From an uncultured Aquimarina sp. (GTDB lineage: Bacteria; Bacteroidota; Bacteroidia; Flavobacteriales; Flavobacteriaceae), in the NCBI RefSeq assembly GCF_947492965.1, contig NZ_CANLOZ010000005.1:461099-525098 (forward strand): a stretch of DNA of 64,000 nucleotides. Reading direction: 5' to 3'. Made by a program: the position numbers and the translations under genes. The notes beneath the pieces are model-generated. The model was given only the letters and a program-made list of their open reading frames with translations, was not told the DNA's origin and did not search any database. Below, piece after piece: positions 55,194 through 62,629 of this stretch (positions are counted from its first letter, which is position 1; every line of letters begins with the position of its first letter).

Positions 55194-55931
55194 ATGCAAC
55201 GAATTTCTGTTATTTTGCTTTTAAGCATTTTATTTTTCTCTTGTAGCACCCCTAAAAAAGAAGGAAACGTTTCAATCTCTGGTACCGTAAAAGGACTAAA
55301 AAAAGGAACTTTATATCTACAAAAGATACAAGATACGATTTTAGTAAACCTAGATTCTTTAGTTATTGAAGGGGATCCACAATTCGCGTTTCAAACTAAT
55401 GTTGAAGAACCAGAAATTCATTATTTATTTTTAGACAAACACGATGGAAGTCAGTACAATGATAGAATTGATTTCTTCGCAGAACCTGGCCAAATTACCA
55501 TTAACACTTCTTTAAATGGTTTTGAAAAGGACGCTATCATCGCAGGTGGTAAAAACCAAACCAAATTGGTAGAATACAACAAAATGAATAAGAGATTTAA
55601 GGACAGAAATCTTAGAATCATTAAAGAAGATTATGAAGCCAAAAAGCAAAATGACGAAGAGAAACTAGCTGAAAATGATATTGCTTATAAAAACTTATTA
55701 CGACAAAAGTATCTTTACACTATCAATTTTGCAATTAATAATCGAAAGTTAGAGGTAGCTCCTTACGTTACACTTCATGAAGTTTTTGATGCGAATATAA
55801 AATATCTAGATACTGTGGTAAATTCTTTATCTCCAAAAGTAAAAAAATCGCTTTATGGAAAACAACTTACCGAATATTTAGATGAGCGAAAAGCTAAAGA
55901 AGCCCAAAGAACTGAGAAATCTCCAAACTAA
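55194..55931 (+). CDS. DUF4369 lipoprotein
   Basis: 245 residues from ATG 55194, which starts a lipoprotein signal peptide (MQRISVILLLSILFFSCST). The DUF4369 beta domain spans about 25-125 (SISGTVKGLKKGTLYLQKI, IDFFAEPGQITI), followed by a charged helical region. In Bacteroidota this domain usually precedes a thioredoxin domain (TlpA/ResA type). Here the thioredoxin part is absent and the protein ends in a Lys/Glu-rich tail. Function unknown. Confidence 0.8.
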   Translation: MQRISVILLLSILFFSCSTPKKEGNVSISGTVKGLKKGTLYLQKIQDTILVNLDSLVIEGDPQFAFQTNVEEPEIHYLFLDKHDGSQYNDRIDFFAEPGQITINTSLNGFEKDAIIAGGKNQTKLVEYNKMNKRFKDRNLRIIKEDYEAKKQNDEEKLAENDIAYKNLLRQKYLYTINFAINNRKLEVAPYVTLHEVFDANIKYLDTVVNSLSPKVKKSLYGKQLTEYLDERKAKEAQRTEKSPN

Positions 55932-55969
55932 CCTTAGTTCTTTTAGTTTTCTGCACTAGAATTACAATT

Positions 55970-55982
55970 ATACCTTAGGTAT
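55970..55982. repeat. Palindrome ATACCTTAGGTAT upstream of the second GG-leader peptide
   Basis: Six-base arms around a single central base, about 75 bases before the peptide start and just upstream of TAACTTTA (55985-55992), a near -7 element. Possible operator. Confidence 0.35.
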
Positions 55983-56055
55983 TTAACTTTATTACCACAA
56001 TTGATTTAGAGCTTTTTTAGTTACCTTAACTAACTAACAATTAACTCTTTAAATC

Positions 56056-56298
56056 ATGTTAAAAAAGATTTTAAATCTAAACGGGGCTCAAAAACTAGGT
56101 AAAAAAGAGCAAGAATCAATTTTAGGAGGAGGTCCGCGTCCAGGTGGAAGCAGATGCTGTGATCCTGCATTAGCTTGTTGTACAACAACCGATTTAGTTA
56201 ATAATCCAGCATGTGGTGCGACCTATATTCCTGGTTGTTATTTTCATCCAGCTAATCCTACTTCTCCTATTCCTCCTTATTACACTTGCTGTATTTAA
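56056..56298 (+). CDS. GG-leader Cys-rich peptide precursor
   Basis: 80 residues. The leader MLKKILNLNGAQKLGKKEQE then SILGGG is of the same type as the peptide at 3718. The core after GGG has eight Cys in CC, ACC, AC, GC and TCC groups, plus Pro and Gly (RPGGSRCCDP, NPACGATYIPGC, PPYYTCCI). The eight cysteines would suit four disulfides or thioether modification. Cleavage after GG by an exporter peptidase is the known route for such leaders. No exporter or modifying enzyme is nearby. It has its own promoter region and terminator. Confidence 0.78.
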   Translation: MLKKILNLNGAQKLGKKEQESILGGGPRPGGSRCCDPALACCTTTDLVNNPACGATYIPGCYFHPANPTSPIPPYYTCCI

Positions 56299-56322
56299 GG
56301 TTTAGAAGAACCTATTTTGGTA

Positions 56323-56360
56323 AAAAGACTCCAGACTTTTAGCTAAGTTTGGAGTCTTTG
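56323..56360 (+). terminator. Terminator of the Cys-rich peptide gene
   Basis: AAAGACTCCA (56324-56333) pairs with TGGAGTCTTT (56350-56359), with additional inner pairing (ACTT/AAGT). A short T-rich stretch follows. Confidence 0.75.
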
Positions 56361-56436
56361 TTATTATACAACAATACATAAAATCTTATAGAAAAATGCT
56401 TTTAACCTTTTGTAACTCCTTATTATTCTTAGATAT

Positions 56437-56498
56437 AAAAAAATCCTGACTTCATTAGAAATCAAGTTTTACACTTAAAGAGCCTATAGAAGAACTCC
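56437..56498. repeat. Decayed copy of the tRNA-Thr 3' end plus its terminator
   Basis: About 62 bases that align at roughly 80 percent with 56549-56610. The alignment covers the A/T run, the terminator region and the last ~18 bases of the tRNA (CTTAAAGAGCC.ATAGA.G.ACTC). No other part of a tRNA is left. See findings. Confidence 0.6.
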
Positions 56499-56548
56499 CT
56501 TCGACTTTGCTCAGGAAAGGCTTCTCGTCCCTTAAAAATTTCACAAAC

Positions 56549-56586
56549 AAAAAAATCCTAACTTCATAAAGAAATTAGGATTTGCA
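56549..56586 (-). terminator. Terminator of tRNA-Thr
   Basis: On the minus strand AAATCCTAA pairs with TTAGGATTT, followed by TTTTTG. It starts within 10 bases of the tRNA 3' end. Confidence 0.75.
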
Positions 56587-56593
56587 CTTAAAG

Positions 56594-56667
56594 AGCCGAT
56601 AGAGGGACTCGAACCCACGACCTGCTGATTACAAATCAGCTGCTCTAGCCAGCTGAGCTATATCGGC
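56594..56667 (-). tRNA. tRNA-Thr (anticodon TGT)
   Basis: 74 bases on the minus strand. Acceptor stem GCCGATA/TATCGGC with discriminator T, D arm GCTC/GAGC, anticodon stem GCTGA/TCAGC with loop TTTGTAA (anticodon TGT), and T arm GTGGG/CCCTC with the TTCGAGT loop. Position 50-64 is a U-U mismatch in the T stem. CCA is not encoded. A terminator follows directly. Confidence 0.95.
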
Positions 56668-56724
56668 AAAGCGGTTGCAAATATAATTTCTGTAATCAAA
56701 TTTGCAAATACTTTTTTAAAAAAA

Positions 56725-56991
56725 TTATAACGAATTTACTTTTTCAGCTAAAGACTTCGCTGTTTTTTCTAAATCTTCTCGAATTGATTTAAAATGTTGA
56801 GCAGGATTTTCTATGGATCTATCACTAACTCTAGTCATCAATGTATCAAAAGAGTTGATAGCTTCATCTATGATCTCCTCACCTGCTTTTTTATCCTTAT
56901 TAGGATTACTTTCTTCCCAGATATAAACTTCCTCTATAATATCTCCTAATACGTAGTTAATATCCTTTTTGAGATTTCTTTTATTTGCCAT
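56725..56991 (-). CDS. Small conserved-looking hypothetical protein
   Basis: 88 residues, soluble, highly charged and helical throughout (KKDINYVLGDIIEEVYIWEE, FKSIREDLEKTAKSLAEKVN). The predicted secondary structure is two or three amphipathic helices. I believe it belongs to a small family widespread in flavobacteria but cannot name it. It lies between the tRNA and manA, on the same strand. Confidence 0.65.
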   Translation of the reverse strand: MANKRNLKKDINYVLGDIIEEVYIWEESNPNKDKKAGEEIIDEAINSFDTLMTRVSDRSIENPAQHFKSIREDLEKTAKSLAEKVNSL

Positions 56992-57048
56992 TATTATAAA
57001 TTTTGTACAAAATTAGTCTTTTCGACCATTAATCAAATGGTTTTTATT

Positions 57049-58026
57049 CTAAATATAGGTTTGCAAAAATTTTGCTTCTTTAGACACTACTTCTATTTCT
57101 TTTATTTCCGCAGGCACCAAAATCGTTTCCCCAACATTTATTTTCATCTTTTGTTCATTCTGAATAATCTCTGCACTACCAGCAACACACATATATATCA
57201 CAAAAGAATCTAATGTCTCATGCGTTATTACTTTTTTCTGATCTATATCAATAAGATTTGTTATAAAGTATGGACACGCTACCAATGAAGTAATTTCATT
57301 TTTTTTAGAAGAATACGGAACCTTAGATTCCCTATCAGTAGAAAAATCTATAGCCTCTAATGCGTCTTCCTGATGTAGCTCTCTATAATTCCCAGCAGCA
57401 TCTGTACGATCCCAATCATAAATACGATAGGTGATATCAGATGTTTGTTGAATTTCTGCTAACAATACTCCTTTTCCTATTGCATGGATTAAACCAGCAT
57501 ATACAAAAAAAGTATCTCCTGTAGTAACAGGTTCATAATGCAGTAATTCTTTGATCGTTTTATCTGCTACACTCTTTTCATATTCTTCCGGACTTACTTG
57601 CTTGTCAAAACCTATAATTAAATTAGAATCTTGATCGGCTTGGAGCACATACCACATTTCGGTTTTACCGAATGAATCATGTTTTACCTTGGCCAATTCA
57701 TCATCGGGATGCAATTGCACAGAAAGATCTTCTTTTGCATCAATAAACTTGATCAATAACGGAAATTTAGTACCAAAACGATTAAAGTTCTTTTCGCCTA
57801 ATATCCTTTTTGAATAGACTTCTAATAATTCTTTTAGTGTTTTTCCCTTAAAATGTCCATTAGACACTACAGAATAATTATCTTCAACATCACTTACCTC
57901 CCAACTTTCGCCAATATGGTCCCCTTGTTCTTGTTTACCAAGAATTGTATTTAGTTTGGAACCTCCCCATATTTTCTCTTTTAATATAGGCTCAAATTTC
58001 AATATGTAAAGTGAGTCTTTATCCAT
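57049..58026 (-). CDS. manA: Type I mannose-6-phosphate isomerase
   Basis: 325 residues. Interconverts mannose-6-phosphate and fructose-6-phosphate, feeding GDP-mannose synthesis. Cupin metal ligands are visible: SVQLHPDDELAK (Gln-x-His), the Glu of KTEMWYVL, and the His in YAGLIHAIGKGVLLAE with Arg in TSDITYRIYDWDR. The start overlaps the stop of the peroxiredoxin gene by 8 bases. Last gene of an idi-queD-bcp-manA operon. Confidence 0.9.
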   Translation of the reverse strand: MDKDSLYILKFEPILKEKIWGGSKLNTILGKQEQGDHIGESWEVSDVEDNYSVVSNGHFKGKTLKELLEVYSKRILGEKNFNRFGTKFPLLIKFIDAKEDLSVQLHPDDELAKVKHDSFGKTEMWYVLQADQDSNLIIGFDKQVSPEEYEKSVADKTIKELLHYEPVTTGDTFFVYAGLIHAIGKGVLLAEIQQTSDITYRIYDWDRTDAAGNYRELHQEDALEAIDFSTDRESKVPYSSKKNEITSLVACPYFITNLIDIDQKKVITHETLDSFVIYMCVAGSAEIIQNEQKMKINVGETILVPAEIKEIEVVSKEAKFLQTYI

Positions 58027-58480
58027 TTGTAATAGCTTTTACTATTCTCAACGCTTCTTTCATATGTTTTGATGCGCTAGAACTATTAAACTTTAGTTTA
58101 ATGATACCGTTTTGGTCAATTACATAAGTTTCCCTTCCTGGCAGCAATCCGAACAAACTAGATTTAACTCCAAAAAGTTTTCTTAATTCACCTTTCCTAT
58201 CTGACAAAAAAATAAAGGGTAATTTATATCTATTTTTAAATCTTTCGTGTGATTTTACACTATCAGAACTAATACCGATTACTTCGACTCCTTCTTGTTT
58301 GAAATCTTCATAACTATCTCTGAAGTCACAAGCTTCTTTAATACATCCTGGAGTAAAGTTCTTCGGATAGAAATAGATTACACATGGTGTTTTTCCTATA
58401 ATTTCATTGCTATGGAAATATTCTCCATCATCTTTACTAGCCGTAAATTCAGGTATTTTATCCCCTAATTGCAAACCCAT
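58019..58480 (-). CDS. bcp: Bcp/PrxQ-type thiol peroxiredoxin
   Basis: 153 residues. The peroxidatic Cys is in NFTPGCIKEACDF (about residue 41), with a second Cys five positions later that serves as the resolving Cys in PrxQ-type enzymes. The conserved Arg is in GLLPGRETYVID. Reduces peroxides with thioredoxin. It overlaps manA by 8 bases and follows queD by 6 bases. Confidence 0.9.
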   Translation of the reverse strand: MGLQLGDKIPEFTASKDDGEYFHSNEIIGKTPCVIYFYPKNFTPGCIKEACDFRDSYEDFKQEGVEVIGISSDSVKSHERFKNRYKLPFIFLSDRKGELRKLFGVKSSLFGLLPGRETYVIDQNGIIKLKFNSSSASKHMKEALRIVKAITNG

Positions 58481-58486
58481 AGGTTA

Positions 58487-58897
58487 TTATTTGCCATTAT
58501 ATATTACATAATTACGTGGGGTTTCGAAAAGTGTTACTTCGATATCGTATTTTAAATTTAGCTTTTTACGAAGTCGATTCCAAATTACGACAGCAATATT
58601 TTCTGCAGTAGGATTTAAATCTTTAAATTCTTCTACTTCTTCGTTAAGATTTTTATGATCCATATAATCTTCTACTTCCGTTTTGATATGATCTTTTAAT
58701 ACTTTAAGATCGATCAAATAACCGGTTTCGGGATCTATGTCACCAATAACAGCCACTATTAATTCATAATTGTGACCATGAAAATGGGGATTACTACACT
58801 TTCCAAAAATCTGATTGTTTTTTTCCTCGCTCCAATCTTTTCTATACAGTCGATGTGCTGCATTAAAATGAGCTTTTCTACAGGCTTTTATCCTCAT
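58487..58897 (-). CDS. queD: 6-pyruvoyltetrahydropterin/6-carboxytetrahydropterin synthase (QueD-like)
   Basis: 136 residues. Zinc ligands: His in KAHFNAAHRL and the pair in NPHFHGHNYELIV. The catalytic Cys region is FGKCSNPHFHGH, and the conserved Glu-containing segment is VTLFETPRNYVIY. Makes carboxytetrahydropterin for queuosine synthesis, the usual role in bacteria. The start overlaps the idi stop by four bases. Confidence 0.88.
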   Translation of the reverse strand: MRIKACRKAHFNAAHRLYRKDWSEEKNNQIFGKCSNPHFHGHNYELIVAVIGDIDPETGYLIDLKVLKDHIKTEVEDYMDHKNLNEEVEEFKDLNPTAENIAVVIWNRLRKKLNLKYDIEVTLFETPRNYVIYNGK

Positions 58898-59412
58898 AAC
58901 CTTATATATTCATAAAACTTATCAAAAATGATCTTAAACCACGCTGTATAGCTTTCTGGATTGGTGGCTATATCTTTTTTAATATCGGCAATTGGCATCC
59001 ATTTCCAATCTGCTACTTCTTCTGGGTTAATTACAGGATCATTTTCATAATGTCCTATCAATACGTGATCTAATTCATGCTCCGTAAGACCATTATCAAA
59101 TGGAGCTTTATAAATAAACGAAATTGTTTCCTTTAAAGGAGTTACAAATCCCATTTCTTCTTGCAATCTTCGGGTTCCAGCCTCGATATTGTTTTCTCCT
59201 TCTCTTTGATGACTACAGCAAGTGTTTGTCCATAGTCCTGGTGAATGATATTTATGATGAGCTCTTTGTTGAAGCATTACTTCTTTTTTATCGTTCAAAA
59301 CAAAAACCGAGAACGCTCTATGTAATAATGCTTTTTCGTGGGCTTCGAGCTTAGGCATTAACCCTAATTGCTCATCATTTTCATTCACTAAAATGACTTT
59401 TTCTTCTTCCAT
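58894..59412 (-). CDS. idi: Isopentenyl-diphosphate delta-isomerase, type 1
   Basis: 172 residues. A Nudix-fold enzyme interconverting IPP and DMAPP. The catalytic Cys is in WTNTCCSHQREGE, the Glu in the GLTEHELDHVLIG stretch, and the Nudix-like box in AGTRRLQEEMGF. First gene of the leftward operon with queD, bcp and manA. Confidence 0.9.
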   Translation of the reverse strand: MEEEKVILVNENDEQLGLMPKLEAHEKALLHRAFSVFVLNDKKEVMLQQRAHHKYHSPGLWTNTCCSHQREGENNIEAGTRRLQEEMGFVTPLKETISFIYKAPFDNGLTEHELDHVLIGHYENDPVINPEEVADWKWMPIADIKKDIATNPESYTAWFKIIFDKFYEYIRL

Positions 59413-59427
59413 TTCTTAGTATTGGCT

Positions 59428-59435
59428 CAAAGCTA
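59428..59435 (-). promoter_or_regulatory. -7 element TAgcTTTG of the idi operon
   Basis: The minus strand reads TAGCTTTG, an exact consensus match 16 bases before the idi ATG, implying a leader of about 10 bases. No -33 box at the standard distance. Confidence 0.45.
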
Positions 59436-59509
59436 CAAAATCATAAAAGCAATTCATAATCTATCTTTTTTTTGACAAAAAATAAACTATTGTTTAAGAT
59501 TTAAAATGA

Positions 59510-59541
59510 AAAAACACCTTAAACTAGTAAGGTGTTTTTTG
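59510..59541 (-). terminator. Terminator of the OmpA-PorP-adhesin operon
   Basis: On the minus strand AACACCTTA pairs with TAAGGTGTT, with T runs on both sides. It lies about 45 bases after the OmpA-family stop. Confidence 0.8.
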
Positions 59542-59584
59542 TAAACTGAAAATCTATTATTGATTTATATAGGGCTATTATATA

Positions 59585-61543
59585 TTACTTAACAATAATA
59601 AATTCACTTCGTCTACTAAGTTGATATTCTGCTTTGGTACAGTTAGAATCGTTTCCACAATCATTTACGAGTTGTGTCTCTCCATACCCTTTACTTGTTA
59701 ATCTATCCGCTGAAATTCCTTTAGAGATCATATATTTCACCGTAGATTTCGCTCTTTGCTCTGATAACCACATATTATAAGCATCGTCTCCATGACTATC
59801 TGTATGTGATCTCACGTCGATTTTCATATCAGGATATTGATTCATTACTTCAATCACTTTAGCCAATTCTACCGCCGCATCGGCACGTATATAAGATTGA
59901 TCAAAATCAAAATAAATTGGATTTAATGATAATACTTTAGCCAAGTCATCTCCAACATTAGCTGTCTTCACTTTCTTCTCTAGTAATAGTGGAACATCCA
60001 ACGTTTCTGTTTTTCCTGGTGTTTCTACTAACTTTTCAATCGTTGTGTATTCCTCTTTTTCTGCTCTCACAAAGTACTTGGAACTACATTTTACAACATG
60101 AGAATATGCTGCATCATCTCCGACAATGAAACTTTCTAATAAATTATTACTACTATCGTAGATAGAAACTTTTGCACCTGTTAATAATTCTTCAGTATCC
60201 TTATCCTTTACAACGCCTGCGATAGTAATCTCACAGAAACTCTTAAGATCCTCCAGCTGCAGAAAACTATAGATATCGTCTTTTCCTCTTCCTCCATCTC
60301 TATTAGATGAAAAATATCCTCTTTTAGACTCATCATCTACAATAAATGCAAAATCATCATCTGGACCATTTACTGGCTTCCCTATATTAACAACCAGCTT
60401 CTCCTCGTCTGTTTGTGGATTTAATCTGGTAACATACACATCTAAACCTCCCAATCCGATATGACCATCTGAGGCAAAGTATAAATCGTTATTTGAGCTA
60501 ATAAAGGGAAATGTTTCTTTTCCCTCTGTATTGATTCGATTTCCTAAATTTTTAGGTTCTCCCAAACTTCCATCTGCATTGATCGCTACTTGATAAATGT
60601 CAGATTGTCCTTCTCCACCTGGCATATCTGATGAAAAATATAGGGTCTTTTCGTCAATACTTAAAGCTGGATGTGCAGTAGAATATTCATCACTATTAAT
60701 CGATAAATTTTGAGGTGTAGTCCATCCTCCTTGAGTATTTTTGTAAGAACGATAGATTTTTAAACGATTGGTACCTTTTTTATCATTTCCATATCGTCTC
60801 CCATCATAATTATTTCTTGTAAAATAAACCGTATTTCCATCTTTTGAAAAAATAGGTGTTGACTCATGAAACTTGGTATTAAGTTTACTATCAAACTTTT
60901 CTATCTCTGACAACTCTCCATTAGTAGGATTGTATTCTGCTCTATATAAATCCAAGAAGGGCTCCTCATTCCATTGATGCACACTTTTCTTAAACAATAG
61001 CGTATCTCTAGAAGAACTAAATACAATAAATCGTCCAAAAAATGCAGAACCAAAGTCTGTAAACGAAGAATTTACAGATGAATTTTCTATTTCAAATCTT
61101 CCAGACTGAAAATCAATTCGTTTCAAATAATTGGGTTCATCTTGAAATAATTGAGCTCTTTGATCATCAGAACTTGTTTCTGCAAACTTTTTCATATATA
61201 CATCAGCATCATCGTATCGTCCTACTGATTTTAAAGTCTGCGCATATCTGAAATAATATTCTGGCTCAACTTCGCTAGGATAATTTTTCACTAACTCTTC
61301 ATACCATTTTGAAGCTTCTTCAAATTGACTATTGAAATAATAGCTATTTCCAAGGTTTTTGTAAAGATCAGCACTTTTATATCCTTTTTTAACAACTTTT
61401 AAATAGGTTTCCTGTGCGTCTATATATTCATATTTATCATATTGACTTTGTGCAGATTTCAACTTTCTATCCTGGGCTTGAGTAGCACTCAAAAATGAAA
61501 CTCCGACAAAAACAACTAATAACTTGTGTAATATTCCCTTCAT
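59585..61543 (-). CDS. OmpA-family protein with TPR and PD40 repeats
   Basis: 652 residues. Signal peptide (ends near SATQAQ), TPR-like helices (about 28-115), a WD40-like PD40 propeller (about 175-420; TLYFSSDMPGGEGQSDIYQV is one blade), a CarboxypepD_reg-like domain (about 430-510), and a C-terminal OmpA domain (about 530-652; NPIYFDFDQSYIRADAAVEL and MKIDVRSHTDSHGD). It binds peptidoglycan through the OmpA part. It is the third member of the common adhesin-PorP/SprF-OmpA gene set of T9SS type B systems. Confidence 0.9.
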   Translation of the reverse strand: MKGILHKLLVVFVGVSFLSATQAQDRKLKSAQSQYDKYEYIDAQETYLKVVKKGYKSADLYKNLGNSYYFNSQFEEASKWYEELVKNYPSEVEPEYYFRYAQTLKSVGRYDDADVYMKKFAETSSDDQRAQLFQDEPNYLKRIDFQSGRFEIENSSVNSSFTDFGSAFFGRFIVFSSSRDTLLFKKSVHQWNEEPFLDLYRAEYNPTNGELSEIEKFDSKLNTKFHESTPIFSKDGNTVYFTRNNYDGRRYGNDKKGTNRLKIYRSYKNTQGGWTTPQNLSINSDEYSTAHPALSIDEKTLYFSSDMPGGEGQSDIYQVAINADGSLGEPKNLGNRINTEGKETFPFISSNNDLYFASDGHIGLGGLDVYVTRLNPQTDEEKLVVNIGKPVNGPDDDFAFIVDDESKRGYFSSNRDGGRGKDDIYSFLQLEDLKSFCEITIAGVVKDKDTEELLTGAKVSIYDSSNNLLESFIVGDDAAYSHVVKCSSKYFVRAEKEEYTTIEKLVETPGKTETLDVPLLLEKKVKTANVGDDLAKVLSLNPIYFDFDQSYIRADAAVELAKVIEVMNQYPDMKIDVRSHTDSHGDDAYNMWLSEQRAKSTVKYMISKGISADRLTSKGYGETQLVNDCGNDSNCTKAEYQLSRRSEFIIVK

Positions 61544-61619
61544 TTTATTTTGGTTGTATTTTAGTAAAAAATCGTTCTAAAACTTTACTACAGTTCTGAA
61601 GATTGATCTAATTAAGGTT

Positions 61620-62576
61620 TTAAAAGAAACGAGGTGTTAGCATTCTATTATATTTTCTAAACAATTCAAAACGTAGCATTACTTCATAACTTCCATCATT
61701 AAATTGTGTTCTTCCTAATTCGGTCGATTCTTTATCATATGCAAATCCAATCATTAAAGAATCTGAAATCTGGAAACCAGCCATGGCACTAAAAGCTGCA
61801 CTCCATCTGTAAGCTGCTCCTAGTGTTAATTTATCATATAACAAGAAATTAGCTGATATATCTACCTGTAAAGGAGCTCCAAATACTAATTTAGATAATA
61901 ATGCTGGTTTAAACTTAACAGTATCACTAAGATCGAAAACATATCCTGTTATCAAATAATAGTTAATACGTTCTTCTGCAATAAATGTTGATGAATCATT
62001 ACTATTTACTGTAGCATCTTCATCGAAATGATTTGTCTCTAATAAATTAGGAGCACTCAATCCAGCATAAAACTTATCTGTATGATAATAGATTCCAACA
62101 CCCACATTTGGACTAAATTTATTATCGATATTATTCTCAAAATTCGGGTCATTAATTTCGAACTGTGACAATCTTTGGAAATCTACATTTAGTAAATGCC
62201 CTCCCGCTTTTAATCCAAAACTTAATTTTCCTGTATCCGAAGTAGGAATCGTATAGGAGAAATCAATATCAAAGTAGGTTTCATCTGTAGGTCCAATTTC
62301 ATCATTTACGATAGAGAACCCTAACCCAACTCGATTATTATCTCCTATTGGAGTGTTTAACGTTAAGGTTTGTGTTCTTGGGGCTCCATCCAATCCAACC
62401 CATTGACTACGATGCAACCCCATAATACTCATAACACCTCGGCTACCCGCATATGCAGGATTTACGCTTATCGTATTATACATATACTGGGTATATTGTG
62501 CATCTTGCTGAGCCGTAGCATAGTTCGAAACCAAACCAAATGCAATCAGCATAAATATTGTTAATAGTCTATTCAT
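61620..62576 (-). CDS. PorP/SprF family type IX secretion outer-membrane protein
   Basis: 318 residues from ATG 62576, giving signal peptide MNRLLTIFMLIAFGLVSNYA. A TTG three codons earlier is less likely. The mature start QQDAQYTQYMYNTISVNPAYAG is the family signature. The remainder is an outer-membrane barrel of PorP/SprF type. SprF-like proteins act with the sorting machinery to place type B cargo proteins on the surface. It sits 53 bases after the large adhesin gene, its probable cargo. Confidence 0.93.
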   Translation of the reverse strand: MNRLLTIFMLIAFGLVSNYATAQQDAQYTQYMYNTISVNPAYAGSRGVMSIMGLHRSQWVGLDGAPRTQTLTLNTPIGDNNRVGLGFSIVNDEIGPTDETYFDIDFSYTIPTSDTGKLSFGLKAGGHLLNVDFQRLSQFEINDPNFENNIDNKFSPNVGVGIYYHTDKFYAGLSAPNLLETNHFDEDATVNSNDSSTFIAEERINYYLITGYVFDLSDTVKFKPALLSKLVFGAPLQVDISANFLLYDKLTLGAAYRWSAAFSAMAGFQISDSLMIGFAYDKESTELGRTQFNDGSYEVMLRFELFRKYNRMLTPRFF

Positions 62577-62629
62577 AAGTATCAATATTTGATTTAGGGA
62601 ATAACAAATATACTATTCCAAATATAAAT

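Noticed and set aside
56430..56670. Genomic island boundary at the tRNA
   Set aside because: Despite the duplicated tRNA end, no integrase or mobile gene lies within the window and the flanking genes are ordinary housekeeping genes. Kept only as a scar hypothesis.
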